Shown here in pieces: positions 1 to 8,911 of a stretch of DNA of 64,000 nt (positions within the stretch are counted from its first letter, which is position 1; the number at the start of each line of letters is the position of its first letter). The translations under genes were made by a program, and so were the position numbers. The stretch is from Alloacidobacterium dinghuense. GTDB taxonomy: Bacteria > Acidobacteriota > Terriglobia > Terriglobales > Acidobacteriaceae. Below the pieces are notes generated by a model. That model saw only the letters and a list, made by a program, of their open reading frames with translations. It was not told where the DNA came from and did not search any database. Where the stretch lies: assembly GCF_014274465.1 (NCBI RefSeq), contig NZ_CP060394.1, positions 1,364,001 through 1,428,000 on the forward strand. The letters are read 5' to 3'.

Positions 1-112
1 TCTCCTTGCACTTGCTACCCCCCCGCGTTCGCCACGTGGCGTCCGGCATGTGAGGTACATGCCGCGCACGACATGAAAAGCAACGGCAACAGCAAAAGCG
101 AGGGAGGCAGCA

Positions 113-840
113 GTGAAGAAGACACGCACCAGCAACAGGCCGAGTATCTACCAGACCGTTACAGACCGCATTATTTCCAGCCTCAAGGCGAGCGTGATTC
201 CGTGGTGAAAGCCGTGGAAGGCGCCACGGTTCACAGGCGGTCCATTTCCGCGCAACTTCTACACTGGCAAACCATACCGAGGCATCAATGTTCTTTTGCT
301 TTGGTCGAGCGAGTATTGCTCTCCTTTCTGGCTCACGTTCAAACAGGCGCAGGAGTTGAAAGGCACTGTTCGCAAAGGTGAACACGAAACCCCGATTGTC
401 TTTTACAAGCAGCTTCCCGAAGACGCGAAGAAAACCGAGGAAGGCAAAGAAGAGGATGAGCGTCTTCCGTTCGTGCTCTGCCACTACACGGTTTTCAACG
501 TGGAGCAGTGAGACAGCCTCACGGTTCCTAAAATCGAGCTGCCCGCGAACGCGCCTGAGATTGACGAAAGCGAAATCTGCGAAGGCATCGTGACGGCATG
601 GGAGAACCGGCCCGCGCTCCATCTGGCCAGTCCCAGCGAGTACCGCGCTTACTACCGGCCAAGCACCGATTCCGTTCACATGGCCGCCCGCAGCCGCTTT
701 GTGGACGCGCCCCACTACTACAGCACCCTTTTCCATGAACTGATTCACAGTACAGCCCACGAGAGCCGCTTGAATCGCACTTTTAGCGACCGCTTCGGCG
801 ATGAGCTTTACAGCAAGGAGGAATTAGTTACAGAGAGGGA
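113..840 (+). pseudogene. Decayed ArdC-like antirestriction protein
   Basis: All homology lies in one frame. A GTG start at 113 leads into an ArdC-type ssDNA-binding N-terminal domain (YQTVTDRIISSLKA, then KPWKAPRFTGGPFPRNFYTG, then RGINVLLLW), followed by a zincin-like domain with an HExxH motif (FHELIHSTAH, about 736-765). The frame is interrupted by two in-frame TGA codons at 206-208 and 509-511. Homology ends near 835, after EELVTE, where the family normally continues, so the 3' end is lost. ArdC proteins protect incoming DNA of conjugative elements from restriction. Here the gene sits beside a ParB-like fragment and outside the left boundary repeat of the island, so it is debris of a different mobile element. 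The identification is firm; function is almost certainly lost. Confidence 0.8.
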
Positions 841-988
841 TAGGTGGATGACAAAATCAGAAGACAGATGAACCTCCTGTTGGAGGTTCCAGAAGAACAG
901 ATGGCTGGCTGGCCGCGACTCACGCGGATCGCACGTCGGCGAGGGCCCAACAGGAAAGACTGCAATTTGCCCAGATTCCACATAACTT

Positions 989-1300
989 ACAAGCGTCCTG
1001 ACGTACATCGGCGAAAAGAAGTTTATTGTGTCCCGTTTGTTTAGGGCAGTCCACACAGCTTCCTGCCTCTGGCACAAGCTGCGTGTCCCGCTTATCGAAA
1101 GAAGCTTCTCTAAGGATGAGCAGGATATTGTGCTCAATCCACGGCTGAAGATGACGGACTGGAAGGAGGATGCGCTTCGCTTTCCCGTTGCCATTGCTCC
1201 AGTCTTCCCGAAAGCAGGCAGAGAGTGCCTCTTCCTGCTGACCGGTTTGCAACTTGGCCAGCAAGAGCGCGTGGCCGACACCAATCTCATCCTGATCGGC
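989..1300 (-). pseudogene. ParB-family partition protein fragment
   Basis: On the minus strand the frame reads HALLLAKLQ, EEALSACFREDW, ILLPVRHLQPWIEHNILLIL and then a cysteine-containing stretch (SCVDCPKQTGHNKLLFADV) ending in QDAC. This is the pattern of the middle region of plasmid/ICE-type ParB/RepB/Spo0J-family proteins, including their C..C..C segment. Neither the N-terminal ParB nuclease-like domain nor the C-terminus is present, and the homology stops abruptly at about 989. ParB proteins bind centromere-like sites for segregation. The fragment is convergent with the ArdC remnant, a pairing typical of integrative or plasmid modules. Assignment rests on recalled family sequence, not a database search. 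Confidence 0.6.
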
Positions 1301-1567
1301 TCTGGGTGTAGTGAATTCACTAGTTATCTTTCACCCGGTTGCCATGAATGCAAAATCGCATTGTTTGGTGATACCCAAAAGGCATCAATCGTCTCGTTGG
1401 GCTTGAAAATCTCGTCAGAATCTTGCCAGCAGGGGACGAAAGTAAAGGACTTATCGCAAAGGATCGAGGAGATGGTGATAGCAAAAAGGCATCAACATTG
1501 AGGACGACCGGTAGCGCAACGGCCATTTCGTAGGCGCATCAGAGCAGGCCACGTTGCCTGTGAGAAT

Positions 1568-1765
1568 GCTGCCGTTGCACGGCAGACGTCGGGGCAGGGA
1601 AGGCGAGGGTGCTGGCGAGGGTGCTGAAGGATTGTCTACCAGTGCTTTCTAGTGCTTTTCAATGCTTACGTTAGCCAACGGTGCTCATGAGTTTCAATGA
1701 GTTACATCTGAATGCACTTCTGTCACGGCAGAGGTCGCGGGTTCGAGCCCCGTCGTCCCCGCCAT
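1568..1765. repeat. Left boundary direct repeat (att-like, copy A)
   Basis: About 198 bp that recur, diverged, at 21812-21995. Both begin with a small hairpin (gctgccgytgcacggcag), share the middle stretch (gtctac-agtgctttct, ggtgctcat-agtttca, gagttacatct-aatgca), and end with an identical 48-bp segment at 1718-1765. That segment is the 3' part of a tRNA gene. The two copies bracket about 20.2 kb, as expected for attL/attR of an element integrated in tRNA-Asp. Confidence 0.8.
1720..1764 (+). pseudogene. 3' fragment of tRNA-Asp(GTC), with CCA
   Basis: The segment holds a tRNA-Asp type anticodon loop (CTGTCAC, anticodon GTC), variable loop, T-arm (gcggg-ttcgagc-cccgt), the 3' acceptor strand cgtcccc, discriminator G and CCA. 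No matching 5' half (ggggacg, D-arm) lies upstream, and the bases before the anticodon loop do not form the anticodon stem. It is therefore only the regenerated att end, not a functional tRNA. Confidence 0.75.
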
Positions 1766-2385
1766 CAAACCTCAACGAAACAAAGGGTTTGTGGCTCACG
1801 ATAAAATCAAGCATCATTAGCAAGGGTGCTGAGATCTTATGCACGCTTTTAACTTTTCCCTTGTTGAGGGTGCTGAAAGCAATTTCTTTTTCCCTCTTAA
1901 ACACCATCAGATCGTGACGTGGCACCCCGCCGCATCAGACGTCGTTATCTGCCCAAGCGACTAGGAACCGGCACCTGCGGATTTGCTGAGGAAGCTTGCA
2001 ACGAGGGCCGACTCGATGGCTAGTCCTGAGCTTCCCTGCAATGCTTTGTGAAGGCATCGTACTTAGATCATTACTCTGCTTCTCTTTCGGAAATAACTCC
2101 GCCAATCGCAGGGTTGAAGCAAGCAATAGTCCGTGCAGAATGCCGACCATGACAAAAGCGAATACCAAAGAGCCGAAACTGCTTCAGGTGACTGCCGAAG
2201 CGCATTCTCCCCCGCAAAATGCAGTCGATCGCCGCTACGGTTTTTGTGTATGAATTCAAGCTACCTGCTTCTCATGCTTCGCCCGAGCAATGATATTGGC
2301 CAACGTCTGGACCTCCTGATTAAAAATTGCTTTTTGGTCTGCTCTAGCCCTCCCCTTTTCTTGACGTCATTACACAAATCGAGGA
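1766..2385. other. Gene-poor stretch after the left boundary
   Basis: No convincing gene. Short open frames on both strands have no recognisable family. A minus-strand frame near 2070-2168 encodes one hydrophobic stretch (VFAFVMVGILHGLLL) and could be a fragment of a membrane protein, but I cannot assign it. Confidence 0.5.
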
Positions 2386-2390
2386 GTTGC

Positions 2391-2520
2391 CAAGTTCATC
2401 CTCAAGTTGCTTGATCTGGACGCTCAATGAAGGCTGGGAGACGTGCAGGTGATTGCTTGCCTGTCGAAAACTCAAGGTTTCGGCAACGGCAACGAAGTAT
2501 CGCACTTGCCTGAGTTCCAT
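2391..2520 (-). pseudogene. Truncated LysR regulator (N-terminal 43 residues only)
   Basis: The minus strand from the ATG at 2518-2520 encodes [20 protein letters not shown] and then the start of a LysR winged helix ([17 protein letters not shown]). It is nearly identical to the first residues of the intact LysR at 15555-16460. After codon 43 the similarity ends and unrelated sequence follows, so there is no effector domain. The upstream region, including a palindromic operator, is also conserved between the two copies. This is a partial duplication or a relic of a paralogue divergent from the FMN reductase gene. It may retain only its regulatory DNA. Confidence 0.8.
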
Positions 2521-2522
2521 CG

Positions 2523-2543
2523 CTGATAGCTCTCGGCTATCAG
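2523..2543. promoter_or_regulatory. LysR-type operator palindrome, copy 1
   Basis: CTGATAG, seven bases, CTATCAG: a perfect 7+7+7 dyad containing the T-N11-A LysR box. It lies 2 bp upstream of the LysR fragment start, and the bases that follow (agtaacaggaacaaagtat) are identical to those beside copy 2 at 16463-16483. It probably serves autoregulation and the divergent gene at 2689. Inferred from conservation. Confidence 0.6.
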
Positions 2544-2688
2544 AGTAACAGGAACAAAGTATTTCTCCGACATCAATCGGCCCCTATATATCTAGCATCT
2601 GAAGGTTGGAGGAAAGCGGCGAGAGCCAGCTCGAAAATTGCTGTTCCAGAAGCCAGTGGCCTGTGGAATTTAGCCGCATACGCACCGA

Positions 2689-3276
2689 ATGCAATATACG
2701 AACACACAAGACCAGGTACGTATTCTCGGAATCTCTGGAAGCCTAAGGAAGGCTTCCTTCAGCACTGCAATCCTTAGGACTCTTGCTCGAAAGGCTGCGC
2801 CTTTGATGTTGATCGATGTCATGACTCTCGAAGAGATCCCGTTTTACAACGAGGACCTGGACCGCTCACCGGGCTCATCGGCCATTGCGAGACTGAAGCG
2901 AAGCGTTGTAGAAAGTGATGGCGTCCTAATTGCGACGCCGGAATACAACCACGGTATTCCAGGTGTTTTGAAGAATGCATTGGACTGGACATCCCGTCCT
3001 GCTTTCCAGTCCTGTTTCAGAAACAAACCCGTTTCGATCATCAGTTCTTCGCTCGCGTTTACAGGGGGAGTGCGCGCGCAGTATCAGCTTCGCGAAACAT
3101 TGATTGCAATGCATGCCCAGCTCGTCATGGGTCCCGAGGTCGTGATCGGCGGCGTCCATACGAAGTTTGCCGATAGCGAGTACAACGACGAGACCGGGTT
3201 GTCTTTCATCATGGAGTCTTTGGAAAGGCTGCGTGTGGAGGCACTCGTAAGGCGTACATCAATGGTCGCTTATTGA
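2689..3276 (+). CDS. NAD(P)H-dependent FMN reductase family protein
   Basis: 195 residues, the usual length for the flavodoxin-like NADPH:FMN reductase family (ChrR/SsuE/azoreductase-like). The phosphate-binding loop is visible at residues 15-23 (GISGSLRKASFS), and the flavin-contact motif PEYNHGIPGVLKNALDW lies near residues 83-99. Such proteins reduce FMN or quinones, chromate and azo compounds with NAD(P)H in the cytoplasm, often as a two-electron route that avoids semiquinones. The substrate cannot be read from sequence. It is divergent from the truncated LysR copy and its operator, so it was probably controlled by that regulator. The next gene starts about 15 bp after its stop. Confidence 0.88.
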   Translation: MQYTNTQDQVRILGISGSLRKASFSTAILRTLARKAAPLMLIDVMTLEEIPFYNEDLDRSPGSSAIARLKRSVVESDGVLIATPEYNHGIPGVLKNALDWTSRPAFQSCFRNKPVSIISSSLAFTGGVRAQYQLRETLIAMHAQLVMGPEVVIGGVHTKFADSEYNDETGLSFIMESLERLRVEALVRRTSMVAY

Positions 3277-3290
3277 TATATCGAGCAGCA

Positions 3291-4214
3291 ATGAAGACCC
3301 ATCGTAATCTCGGCTTCATCATTCCCTTTCTACATTGTGCCGCTTTGGCAGTAGCTCAGACCCACGTGCCAGAGCCACCAGTCAATTTAGGCGATACCAG
3401 TTTCTTTGATGGAGTTGCGGGTCCCGGAATCGTGGTCGAGGAAATCGGTGATAGCGCACATAGCAAAGTGATTGTCGATGCCAAAGGTCATGAAGTACCG
3501 GGAACAGGGCGGGTCAACAGCATCAGCTCGTTGACGCATATTGCCTGGCTCAGCCGATATCGTGTTGGTGGTGGCTGGTATGGCGCCGAGGTCGTTGTGG
3601 CCGCGGCCCATGTAAACGCCGGGCCCGGCTCGACGGCTGGCGGATTGGGGGATCTCACAGTCTCGCCGCTCATTCTGCAATGGAACGAGAAGAAGCTTGG
3701 TACTGTTGCATTCGACCAAAGAGTAGTATTCGACTTCGATCTGCCGGTTGGTGAATACTCGCAAAACACAAACCTGAGCCTAAGTAGTCATGCCTATACC
3801 GTCCATCCGTACTATGCGATGACGGCATTTCCTTTGAAGAGGCTTGAGACGAGCTGGCGTGTTCATTATCTCTGGAGCTCAGAGAATGCTGAACCACCGA
3901 AATCGTTCGACACGAAATCAACGCAGGCCGGACAAGCCATTCACTTCAACTCCACACTTTCGTATGGATTAGGGAAGCATCTTTGGGTCGGTGGTAACGG
4001 ATATTTTCTGAAACAAATCAGCGATCCAAAGATCGACGGGATTGCGCATAGGAATTCTCCGGAACAAGTTGGAGCGCTCGGGCCAGGTGCTGTCTGGAAC
4101 CATGGCCAGTGGTTCCTCTACGTGAATGGATATCACGAACTCGGAGCAGAAAATCGTCCGACTGGAAACAAACTCGTACTCAGGGTCGAAAAGGTATTCG
4201 GGAAGGAAGGATAA
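3291..4214 (+). CDS. Outer-membrane beta-barrel, SphA / 'MetA-pathway of phenol degradation' family
   Basis: About 307 residues from the ATG at 3291 (a TTG at 3273 is the longer alternative). It has an N-terminal signal peptide (hydrophobic to AVAQT) and then a beta-barrel-like pattern of alternating aromatic strands; the short motif LGDLTVSPLILQW is typical of this transporter-like outer-membrane family. Members are proposed channels for hydrophobic or aromatic compounds. It follows the FMN reductase almost without a gap, so the two are probably one transcript, suggesting import of a compound reduced or tolerated by the reductase. The specific substrate is unknown. Confidence 0.65.
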   Translation: MKTHRNLGFIIPFLHCAALAVAQTHVPEPPVNLGDTSFFDGVAGPGIVVEEIGDSAHSKVIVDAKGHEVPGTGRVNSISSLTHIAWLSRYRVGGGWYGAEVVVAAAHVNAGPGSTAGGLGDLTVSPLILQWNEKKLGTVAFDQRVVFDFDLPVGEYSQNTNLSLSSHAYTVHPYYAMTAFPLKRLETSWRVHYLWSSENAEPPKSFDTKSTQAGQAIHFNSTLSYGLGKHLWVGGNGYFLKQISDPKIDGIAHRNSPEQVGALGPGAVWNHGQWFLYVNGYHELGAENRPTGNKLVLRVEKVFGKEG

Positions 4215-4495
4215 AGCGGGCGTGAACGCGCGCGACACTTCGAATATTAAGACACTCTATATCCATGCTTCACAGGTACCTTGTGCACGGAATGACACAT
4301 ATTTTTGTCTGAATCTCATTTTGGTCTCATTTATGAGTTCTATCTGCCTTTTAGTCGTTTAGGAACATTGCTCATGTATTGGGAGTTTCGCAGTTTCATA
4401 CGGGACACTGCGAAATAGCTGGAGATTGGTGCCGGAAGATGTCACGAAATCTCAGCGTCTCGCATCCATAATCCCCCACACAATGAGGATGCATC

Positions 4496-6100
4496 ATGTT
4501 TCAGCAAATGAAGAAACGAGGTTTTTCCCTTGGCGCCCTCGCGGCGGCTTTAGTTAGTTGCGCACTCTGTCTCGTGCTCGTTCGATCGGTTTCCGCAAAG
4601 CCGGAAGGACAGGATGAAAACACCGATCCATCACAGAATGCAGCGTCAAACAGATTTCTCCCGCCTGGAGCAGTCGGCGAACTCGCGAAGATTAACGCGG
4701 AGATTGATCAGATTGAGCAGCAGACATTAAGGCTGATCGATACCGATCTCGACTCCATGCACCAGATTCAAACGCTAGGCAAGCTGGAGATATTTGACCG
4801 CTCGCTGTCCGTAAATAAGAACGAGTCATGCAGCACTTGCCACATGCCGGAAGCGGGCTACACCGGAGCAAGTCAGATCCTGAACATGACAACGGTGGCC
4901 TACCCCGGGTCGGTGAAGACTCGCTTCAGCGGACGCAAGCCCCAGAGCTATGCCTACGCAACATTGGCGCCGGTACTGCACTACAACAAAACCCAGCAGG
5001 ACTTCTACGGAGGCAACTTCTGGGATATGCGCGCGACAGGCGCCAGGATGCAGAGTGCCGCAGCAGAGCAGGCGGAGGGACCGCCTACCAATCCGGTAGA
5101 GATGGGATTGCCGGACAGTGCCTGCGTTGCTTACCGTGTCTCACGCGGACGCTATCTCTCGCTGTGGCTGAAGGTGTACGGCTCGACAATTGAGACTATC
5201 ACCTGGCCTGCGGATGCCGAGAAAACCTGCGGCACTCCAGTAGGCAAGAATGGGGTGGGTCCACAACTAAGCCTCAGTTCCGAAGACCGCACCAAAACGA
5301 ACACGATCTATGATCAGTTTGCTTTGGCCATTGCTGCTTACGAGGGCTCGTCCGCAGTCAACGCTTTCTCCTCCAAGTTCGATGCTTATCTTGCCGGAAA
5401 CGCCATGCTGACCCCACAAGAGCAGCATGGCTATGAGCTGTTCAACGGTCAGGGTAAGTGCAATACCTGCCATCTCAGTGGCAACGCGAACGGAGCCACC
5501 GGTGGGACCGTCGCCGACGCCGCGCCAGTGTTCACCGACTTTACTTCCTCTAACCTGGGCCTGCCGAAAAATCTCGACATCCCCTTGTATTACGAGAACA
5601 AGCCGGACGCTTATGGCTATGTTGTCAACCCGATGGGGACTGCGTATGTCGATCTCGGCGTGGGCGCATTCTTGAGTGGAGCGCAGGGTTCGCCTGTTCC
5701 CGACAAGTCGTGGATGCAGTACGCGCCCATGTATAACGGCAAAATGCGGGTACCAACGGTGCGCGATGTCGACATGAGGCCTTATCCGGACTTTGTTAAG
5801 GCATACATGCACAACGGCTACTTGAAAAGCTTGAAGGAAGTTGTCCACTTTTACAACACGCGGGATATGATGTGCCCGACGCCCAATGATTCCAATGCAA
5901 AGAAAACCTGCTGGCCCGCACCGGAGGTGTCACAGAATGAAGACACAACGGTGGGCAAGCTTGGATTGTCCGATCAAGATGAAGACGATATCGTCGCCTT
6001 CCTCAAGACGCTGACCGATGGTTACTCGACAACCAACCCAGCCGTCGCGAACACAATTCAGCAAAATATCCGTGCGATGCGCGAAAGCCTACAGCACTGA
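4496..6100 (+). CDS. Di-haem cytochrome c peroxidase / MauG-like protein
   Basis: 534 residues with a signal peptide (hydrophobic stretch to about residue 33, VSAKP). Two CXXCH haem c sites are present: CSTCH at 112-116 and CNTCH at 322-326, spaced as in bacterial di-haem peroxidases. The C-terminal section carries VPTVRDVDMRPYP, YMHNGYLKSLKEVVHFYNTR and a final DIVAFLKTLTDGY, all typical of the family. These periplasmic enzymes reduce H2O2 with electrons from small cytochromes or catalyse related oxidations. The protein is longer than classical CcpA (about 320-350), with an N-terminal extension of about 75 residues after the signal peptide and inserts, so another oxidation reaction is possible. 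Start at 4496, or ATG at 4508. It precedes aquaporin and catalase genes. Confidence 0.85.
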   Translation: MFQQMKKRGFSLGALAAALVSCALCLVLVRSVSAKPEGQDENTDPSQNAASNRFLPPGAVGELAKINAEIDQIEQQTLRLIDTDLDSMHQIQTLGKLEIFDRSLSVNKNESCSTCHMPEAGYTGASQILNMTTVAYPGSVKTRFSGRKPQSYAYATLAPVLHYNKTQQDFYGGNFWDMRATGARMQSAAAEQAEGPPTNPVEMGLPDSACVAYRVSRGRYLSLWLKVYGSTIETITWPADAEKTCGTPVGKNGVGPQLSLSSEDRTKTNTIYDQFALAIAAYEGSSAVNAFSSKFDAYLAGNAMLTPQEQHGYELFNGQGKCNTCHLSGNANGATGGTVADAAPVFTDFTSSNLGLPKNLDIPLYYENKPDAYGYVVNPMGTAYVDLGVGAFLSGAQGSPVPDKSWMQYAPMYNGKMRVPTVRDVDMRPYPDFVKAYMHNGYLKSLKEVVHFYNTRDMMCPTPNDSNAKKTCWPAPEVSQNEDTTVGKLGLSDQDEDDIVAFLKTLTDGYSTTNPAVANTIQQNIRAMRESLQH

Positions 6101-6232
6101 TGATGACGATCTATCCAATTTGATAACAGGGCGCCGGAAGATTGGCGCCCCTCTTGGGCGGCTCTGTGCCGCAAGCCATGTGCGCAGATCATTGTCAGTC
6201 TCACATGTCTAAGTCGAGTCAAAGGAGATGTA

Positions 6233-6928
6233 ATGAAGAAGTACTTCGCTGAACTCATTGGAACCTTCTTTCTGGTTCTGACCATTGGGTGTTCGGTCAT
6301 CGGCCACGGCGCCGGCTCGCTTGCCCCGCTCGCAATCGGTTCCGCACTCATGGTGATGATTTTTGCAGGCGGACATATTTCGGGAGGGCACTTCAATCCG
6401 GCCGTTACGCTGGGCATCTGGCTGCGCGGAAAGTGCGAGGCCAAAGATGTAGCGCCCTACATGATATTTCAAATCATAGGAGCAGTATTGGCAGCTTTTG
6501 CCGTCAAGCTCCTGAAGGCAGGTGACGCCATTACGCCGCTCCACCCGGCAACTATACCCGCGCTTCTTGCAGAGTTTCTTTTTACCTTTGCGCTTGTCTA
6601 CGTTGTCTTGAACGTCGCAACGGCCAAGGGTACATCCGGCAATTCCTTTTATGGGCTGGCGATAGGATTCACGGTACTAGTGGGTGCATTTTCTGTCGGT
6701 AACATTTCCGGTGGAGCGTTCAACCCGGCAGTCGCAACGGCCATCTCTGTCCTCGGGTTATCGTCCTGGTCGAAGATTTGGATTTACCTGATCGCTGATT
6801 TTGGCGGTGCTGCGGTGGCGGCAGGTGCGTTCAAGGTCCTCAGTTCAGCTGAAGATGTTCCTCAACAGCTACAGCGAACGAAAGCTGCGCGGGTTACTCC
6901 TCGCGAGGACAGCTATTCGCGTACTTAA
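6233..6928 (+). CDS. MIP-family channel (aquaporin-like)
   Basis: 231 residues, typical aquaporin length, with six hydrophobic helices and both NPA half-helices: GGHFNPAVTLG (NPA at 55-57) and GGAFNPAVATA (NPA at 164-166). A good Shine-Dalgarno (aaaggagatg) precedes the ATG. The second NPA is followed by Val instead of the Arg that forms the aromatic/Arg selectivity filter in orthodox water channels, so conduction of water alone is doubtful. A wider filter passing H2O2, metalloids or small neutral solutes is possible. It sits between a peroxidase-like cytochrome gene and a catalase gene, which fits a peroxide-related role, but this is inference. Confidence 0.9.
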   Translation: MKKYFAELIGTFFLVLTIGCSVIGHGAGSLAPLAIGSALMVMIFAGGHISGGHFNPAVTLGIWLRGKCEAKDVAPYMIFQIIGAVLAAFAVKLLKAGDAITPLHPATIPALLAEFLFTFALVYVVLNVATAKGTSGNSFYGLAIGFTVLVGAFSVGNISGGAFNPAVATAISVLGLSSWSKIWIYLIADFGGAAVAAGAFKVLSSAEDVPQQLQRTKAARVTPREDSYSRT

Positions 6929-7089
6929 AATCGTTTGTCGCGGTTGCTTTCCTCGATTTGGCAGTCGATAGGTAGCCTGCCGGTGTCCATCATTTGCAAC
7001 CTCTTTCCGGATCTGATTATCCATGCGAGAGCAGGTTCGGTTTCGACTCATAGAACCACCTTTTACTCTCAAAGATTTTGGTGAATTAC

Positions 7090-8562
7090 ATGGCTAATGA
7101 AGTACGCAAGACGATGACAACGGGCGCTGGGCGTCCTGTTGGCGACAACCAGAACTCCCTCACTGCTGGACCTCGTGGTCCCGTAGTTTTCCAAGACTTT
7201 CTTCTTTTTGAAAAGATGGCGCACTTCAACCGCGAGCGCATTCCCGAACGCGTCGTGCACGCAAAGGGTTCGGGTGCCTACGGACACTTCGTCTGCACCA
7301 ATCCCGACATGTTCAAATGGACCACCGCAAGGCTCTTTGAAAAAGTCGGCAACATCACGCCCTTATTTATCCGCTTCTCCACGGTAGGCGGCGAGAAGGG
7401 TTCGGCTGACAGTGAGCGCGATCCCCGTGGCTTCGCCGTCAAGTTCTACACCGAAGAAGGCAACTGGGATATGGTCGGCAACAACACGCCGATCTTCTTC
7501 ATCAGGGATCCACTCAAATTTGGCGACTTCATCCATACCCAGAAGCGCGATCCGCAGACCAACCTCAAGTCACCTACCATGATGTGGGACTTCTTTTCAC
7601 TCTCTCCCGAGTCGTTGCATCAGGTAACGATTCTTTTCAGTGATCGTGGCACACCCAATGGCTATCGCCATATGAACGGATATTCCAGCCACACCTTCTC
7701 GCTCATCAATGCGGAGAACGAACTGTTCTACGTGAAATGGCACTTCAAGACCAGACAAGGAATCAAGAACCTCACGCGCGAGGAAGCGGATGCGATGCGC
7801 GGCAAAGATCCCGACTACGCACAGCGCGACCTCTTCGAGGCAGTCAAGAATGGCGATTTCCCCAGGTGGCACGTTTGCATGCAGGTGATGCCAGAGGCTG
7901 ATGCTGAGACTTATCACATTAATCCGTTCGATCTTACGAAGGTTTGGCCGCACAGCGATTACCCGCTCGTAGAAGTCGGCGAGATGGTTCTTGACCGCAA
8001 TCCTGAGAATTACTTTGCTGAAGTTGAGCAGGCTGCCTTCGAGCCGCGCAACATCGTTCCCGGCATGGGCTATTCGCCGGACAAGATGTTGCAGGGCCGT
8101 CTCATTTCGTATCCTGATGCGCACCGCCATCGTCTTGGCGTCAATTACGACGCTCTTCCCATCAACAAGCCGGATAGCCCGGTCGCCACCTACCACCGCG
8201 ACGGAGCTATGCGATTCGATGGTAATGGTGGCTCCTCACCGAATTATGAGCCGAATAGCTTTAGTGGTCCCACCCAGGATCCGCGCTACATCGAGCGCCC
8301 CAACCCAATCACCGGAACCGTAGCGCGCCACAACCATGGAGACGACTCTGACTACTACACACAGGCTGGCAACCTCTTCCGACTGATGAAAACAGACGAA
8401 AAGGAGCGGCTGATCAGCAACATCAGTGACAGCCTTTCGCAGGTTCCGCGCCATATTCAGGAGCGGCAGCTCTGTCACTTCTTCCGCGCCGATCCCGCTT
8501 ATGGTGAAAGTGTCGCCAAGGCAATCGGAATTTCTATCGATGAGTTAGTGACGGCAAAGTAG
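7090..8562 (+). CDS. katA: Monofunctional haem catalase
   Basis: 490 residues from ATG 7090 (GTG 7081 and TTG 7078 are in frame upstream), the length of small-subunit catalases. All catalytic residues are seen: His57 in [12 protein letters not shown], Asn131 in VGNNTPIFF, and haem-ligand Tyr341 in [14 protein letters not shown]. The enzyme disproportionates H2O2 to water and O2 in the cytoplasm. The NADPH-binding region and C-terminus look complete; there is no large-subunit flavodoxin-like extension. No signal peptide is evident. It lies 160 bp after the MIP gene and may have its own promoter. A strong hairpin follows the stop. The gene symbol is by family only. Confidence 0.95.
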   Translation: MANEVRKTMTTGAGRPVGDNQNSLTAGPRGPVVFQDFLLFEKMAHFNRERIPERVVHAKGSGAYGHFVCTNPDMFKWTTARLFEKVGNITPLFIRFSTVGGEKGSADSERDPRGFAVKFYTEEGNWDMVGNNTPIFFIRDPLKFGDFIHTQKRDPQTNLKSPTMMWDFFSLSPESLHQVTILFSDRGTPNGYRHMNGYSSHTFSLINAENELFYVKWHFKTRQGIKNLTREEADAMRGKDPDYAQRDLFEAVKNGDFPRWHVCMQVMPEADAETYHINPFDLTKVWPHSDYPLVEVGEMVLDRNPENYFAEVEQAAFEPRNIVPGMGYSPDKMLQGRLISYPDAHRHRLGVNYDALPINKPDSPVATYHRDGAMRFDGNGGSSPNYEPNSFSGPTQDPRYIERPNPITGTVARHNHGDDSDYYTQAGNLFRLMKTDEKERLISNISDSLSQVPRHIQERQLCHFFRADPAYGESVAKAIGISIDELVTAK

Positions 8563-8578
8563 ATCTCCGCTACCAAAA

Positions 8579-8607
8579 AAGCCTGCGGAATTTCTGACCG
8601 CAGGCTT
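8579..8607. terminator. Hairpin after the catalase gene
   Basis: A 10-bp perfect stem (aagcctgcgg / ccgcaggctt) with a 9-nt loop starts 16 bp after the catalase stop codon. On the plus strand the stem is followed by only two T residues, so it is a weak intrinsic terminator there. On the minus strand it is followed by six U and would be strong. Confidence 0.6.
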
Positions 8608-8911
8608 CCGTGCGGCCCCGTATAGAAAGGTTCGCTAGGAAGTTGGCGGAGAGCCTGAAGGCCATTGAAAAAACCCGAATCCGATGAGAGCGTCAGACTC
8701 TCGAGTCACATTACTGACTTTGCTGACGACTCCGTCCCAGATAGCCGCAATTGACGAATGGGAGTATCGTGTCCAGTTCGCCCGCCGCCGATCGGGATTT
8801 TTCATTAGAACATTGCTGAACAGAATGAAGCGGCTCTCGGAGAGCTGACTGGCATGGTCGAGGATCAATTCGTGAAGTTTAGTTTGGAACCCACAGGGAA
8901 TTGCCGGCAAG
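8608..8911. other. Non-coding gap before the SDR gene
   Basis: No gene recognised. In the SDR frame a stop codon at 8873-8875 limits how far that gene can extend upstream; no ATG, GTG or TTG lies between that stop and the GTG at 8912. Confidence 0.5.

Noticed and set aside
206-511. Selenocysteine or recoded TGA in the ArdC remnant
   Set aside because: The first TGA is at a non-Cys position, no SECIS-like stem was noticed, and the gene is truncated anyway; two point mutations explain it.
1671-1925. Minus-strand open frame of 84 codons across the left boundary, containing GARTRDLCRDR
   Set aside because: This peptide is the familiar antisense translation of a tRNA 3' end and is not a real protein.
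5267-5848. Long minus-strand open frame inside the di-haem peroxidase gene
   Set aside because: Antisense shadow of a well supported gene with haem motifs; no family resemblance.
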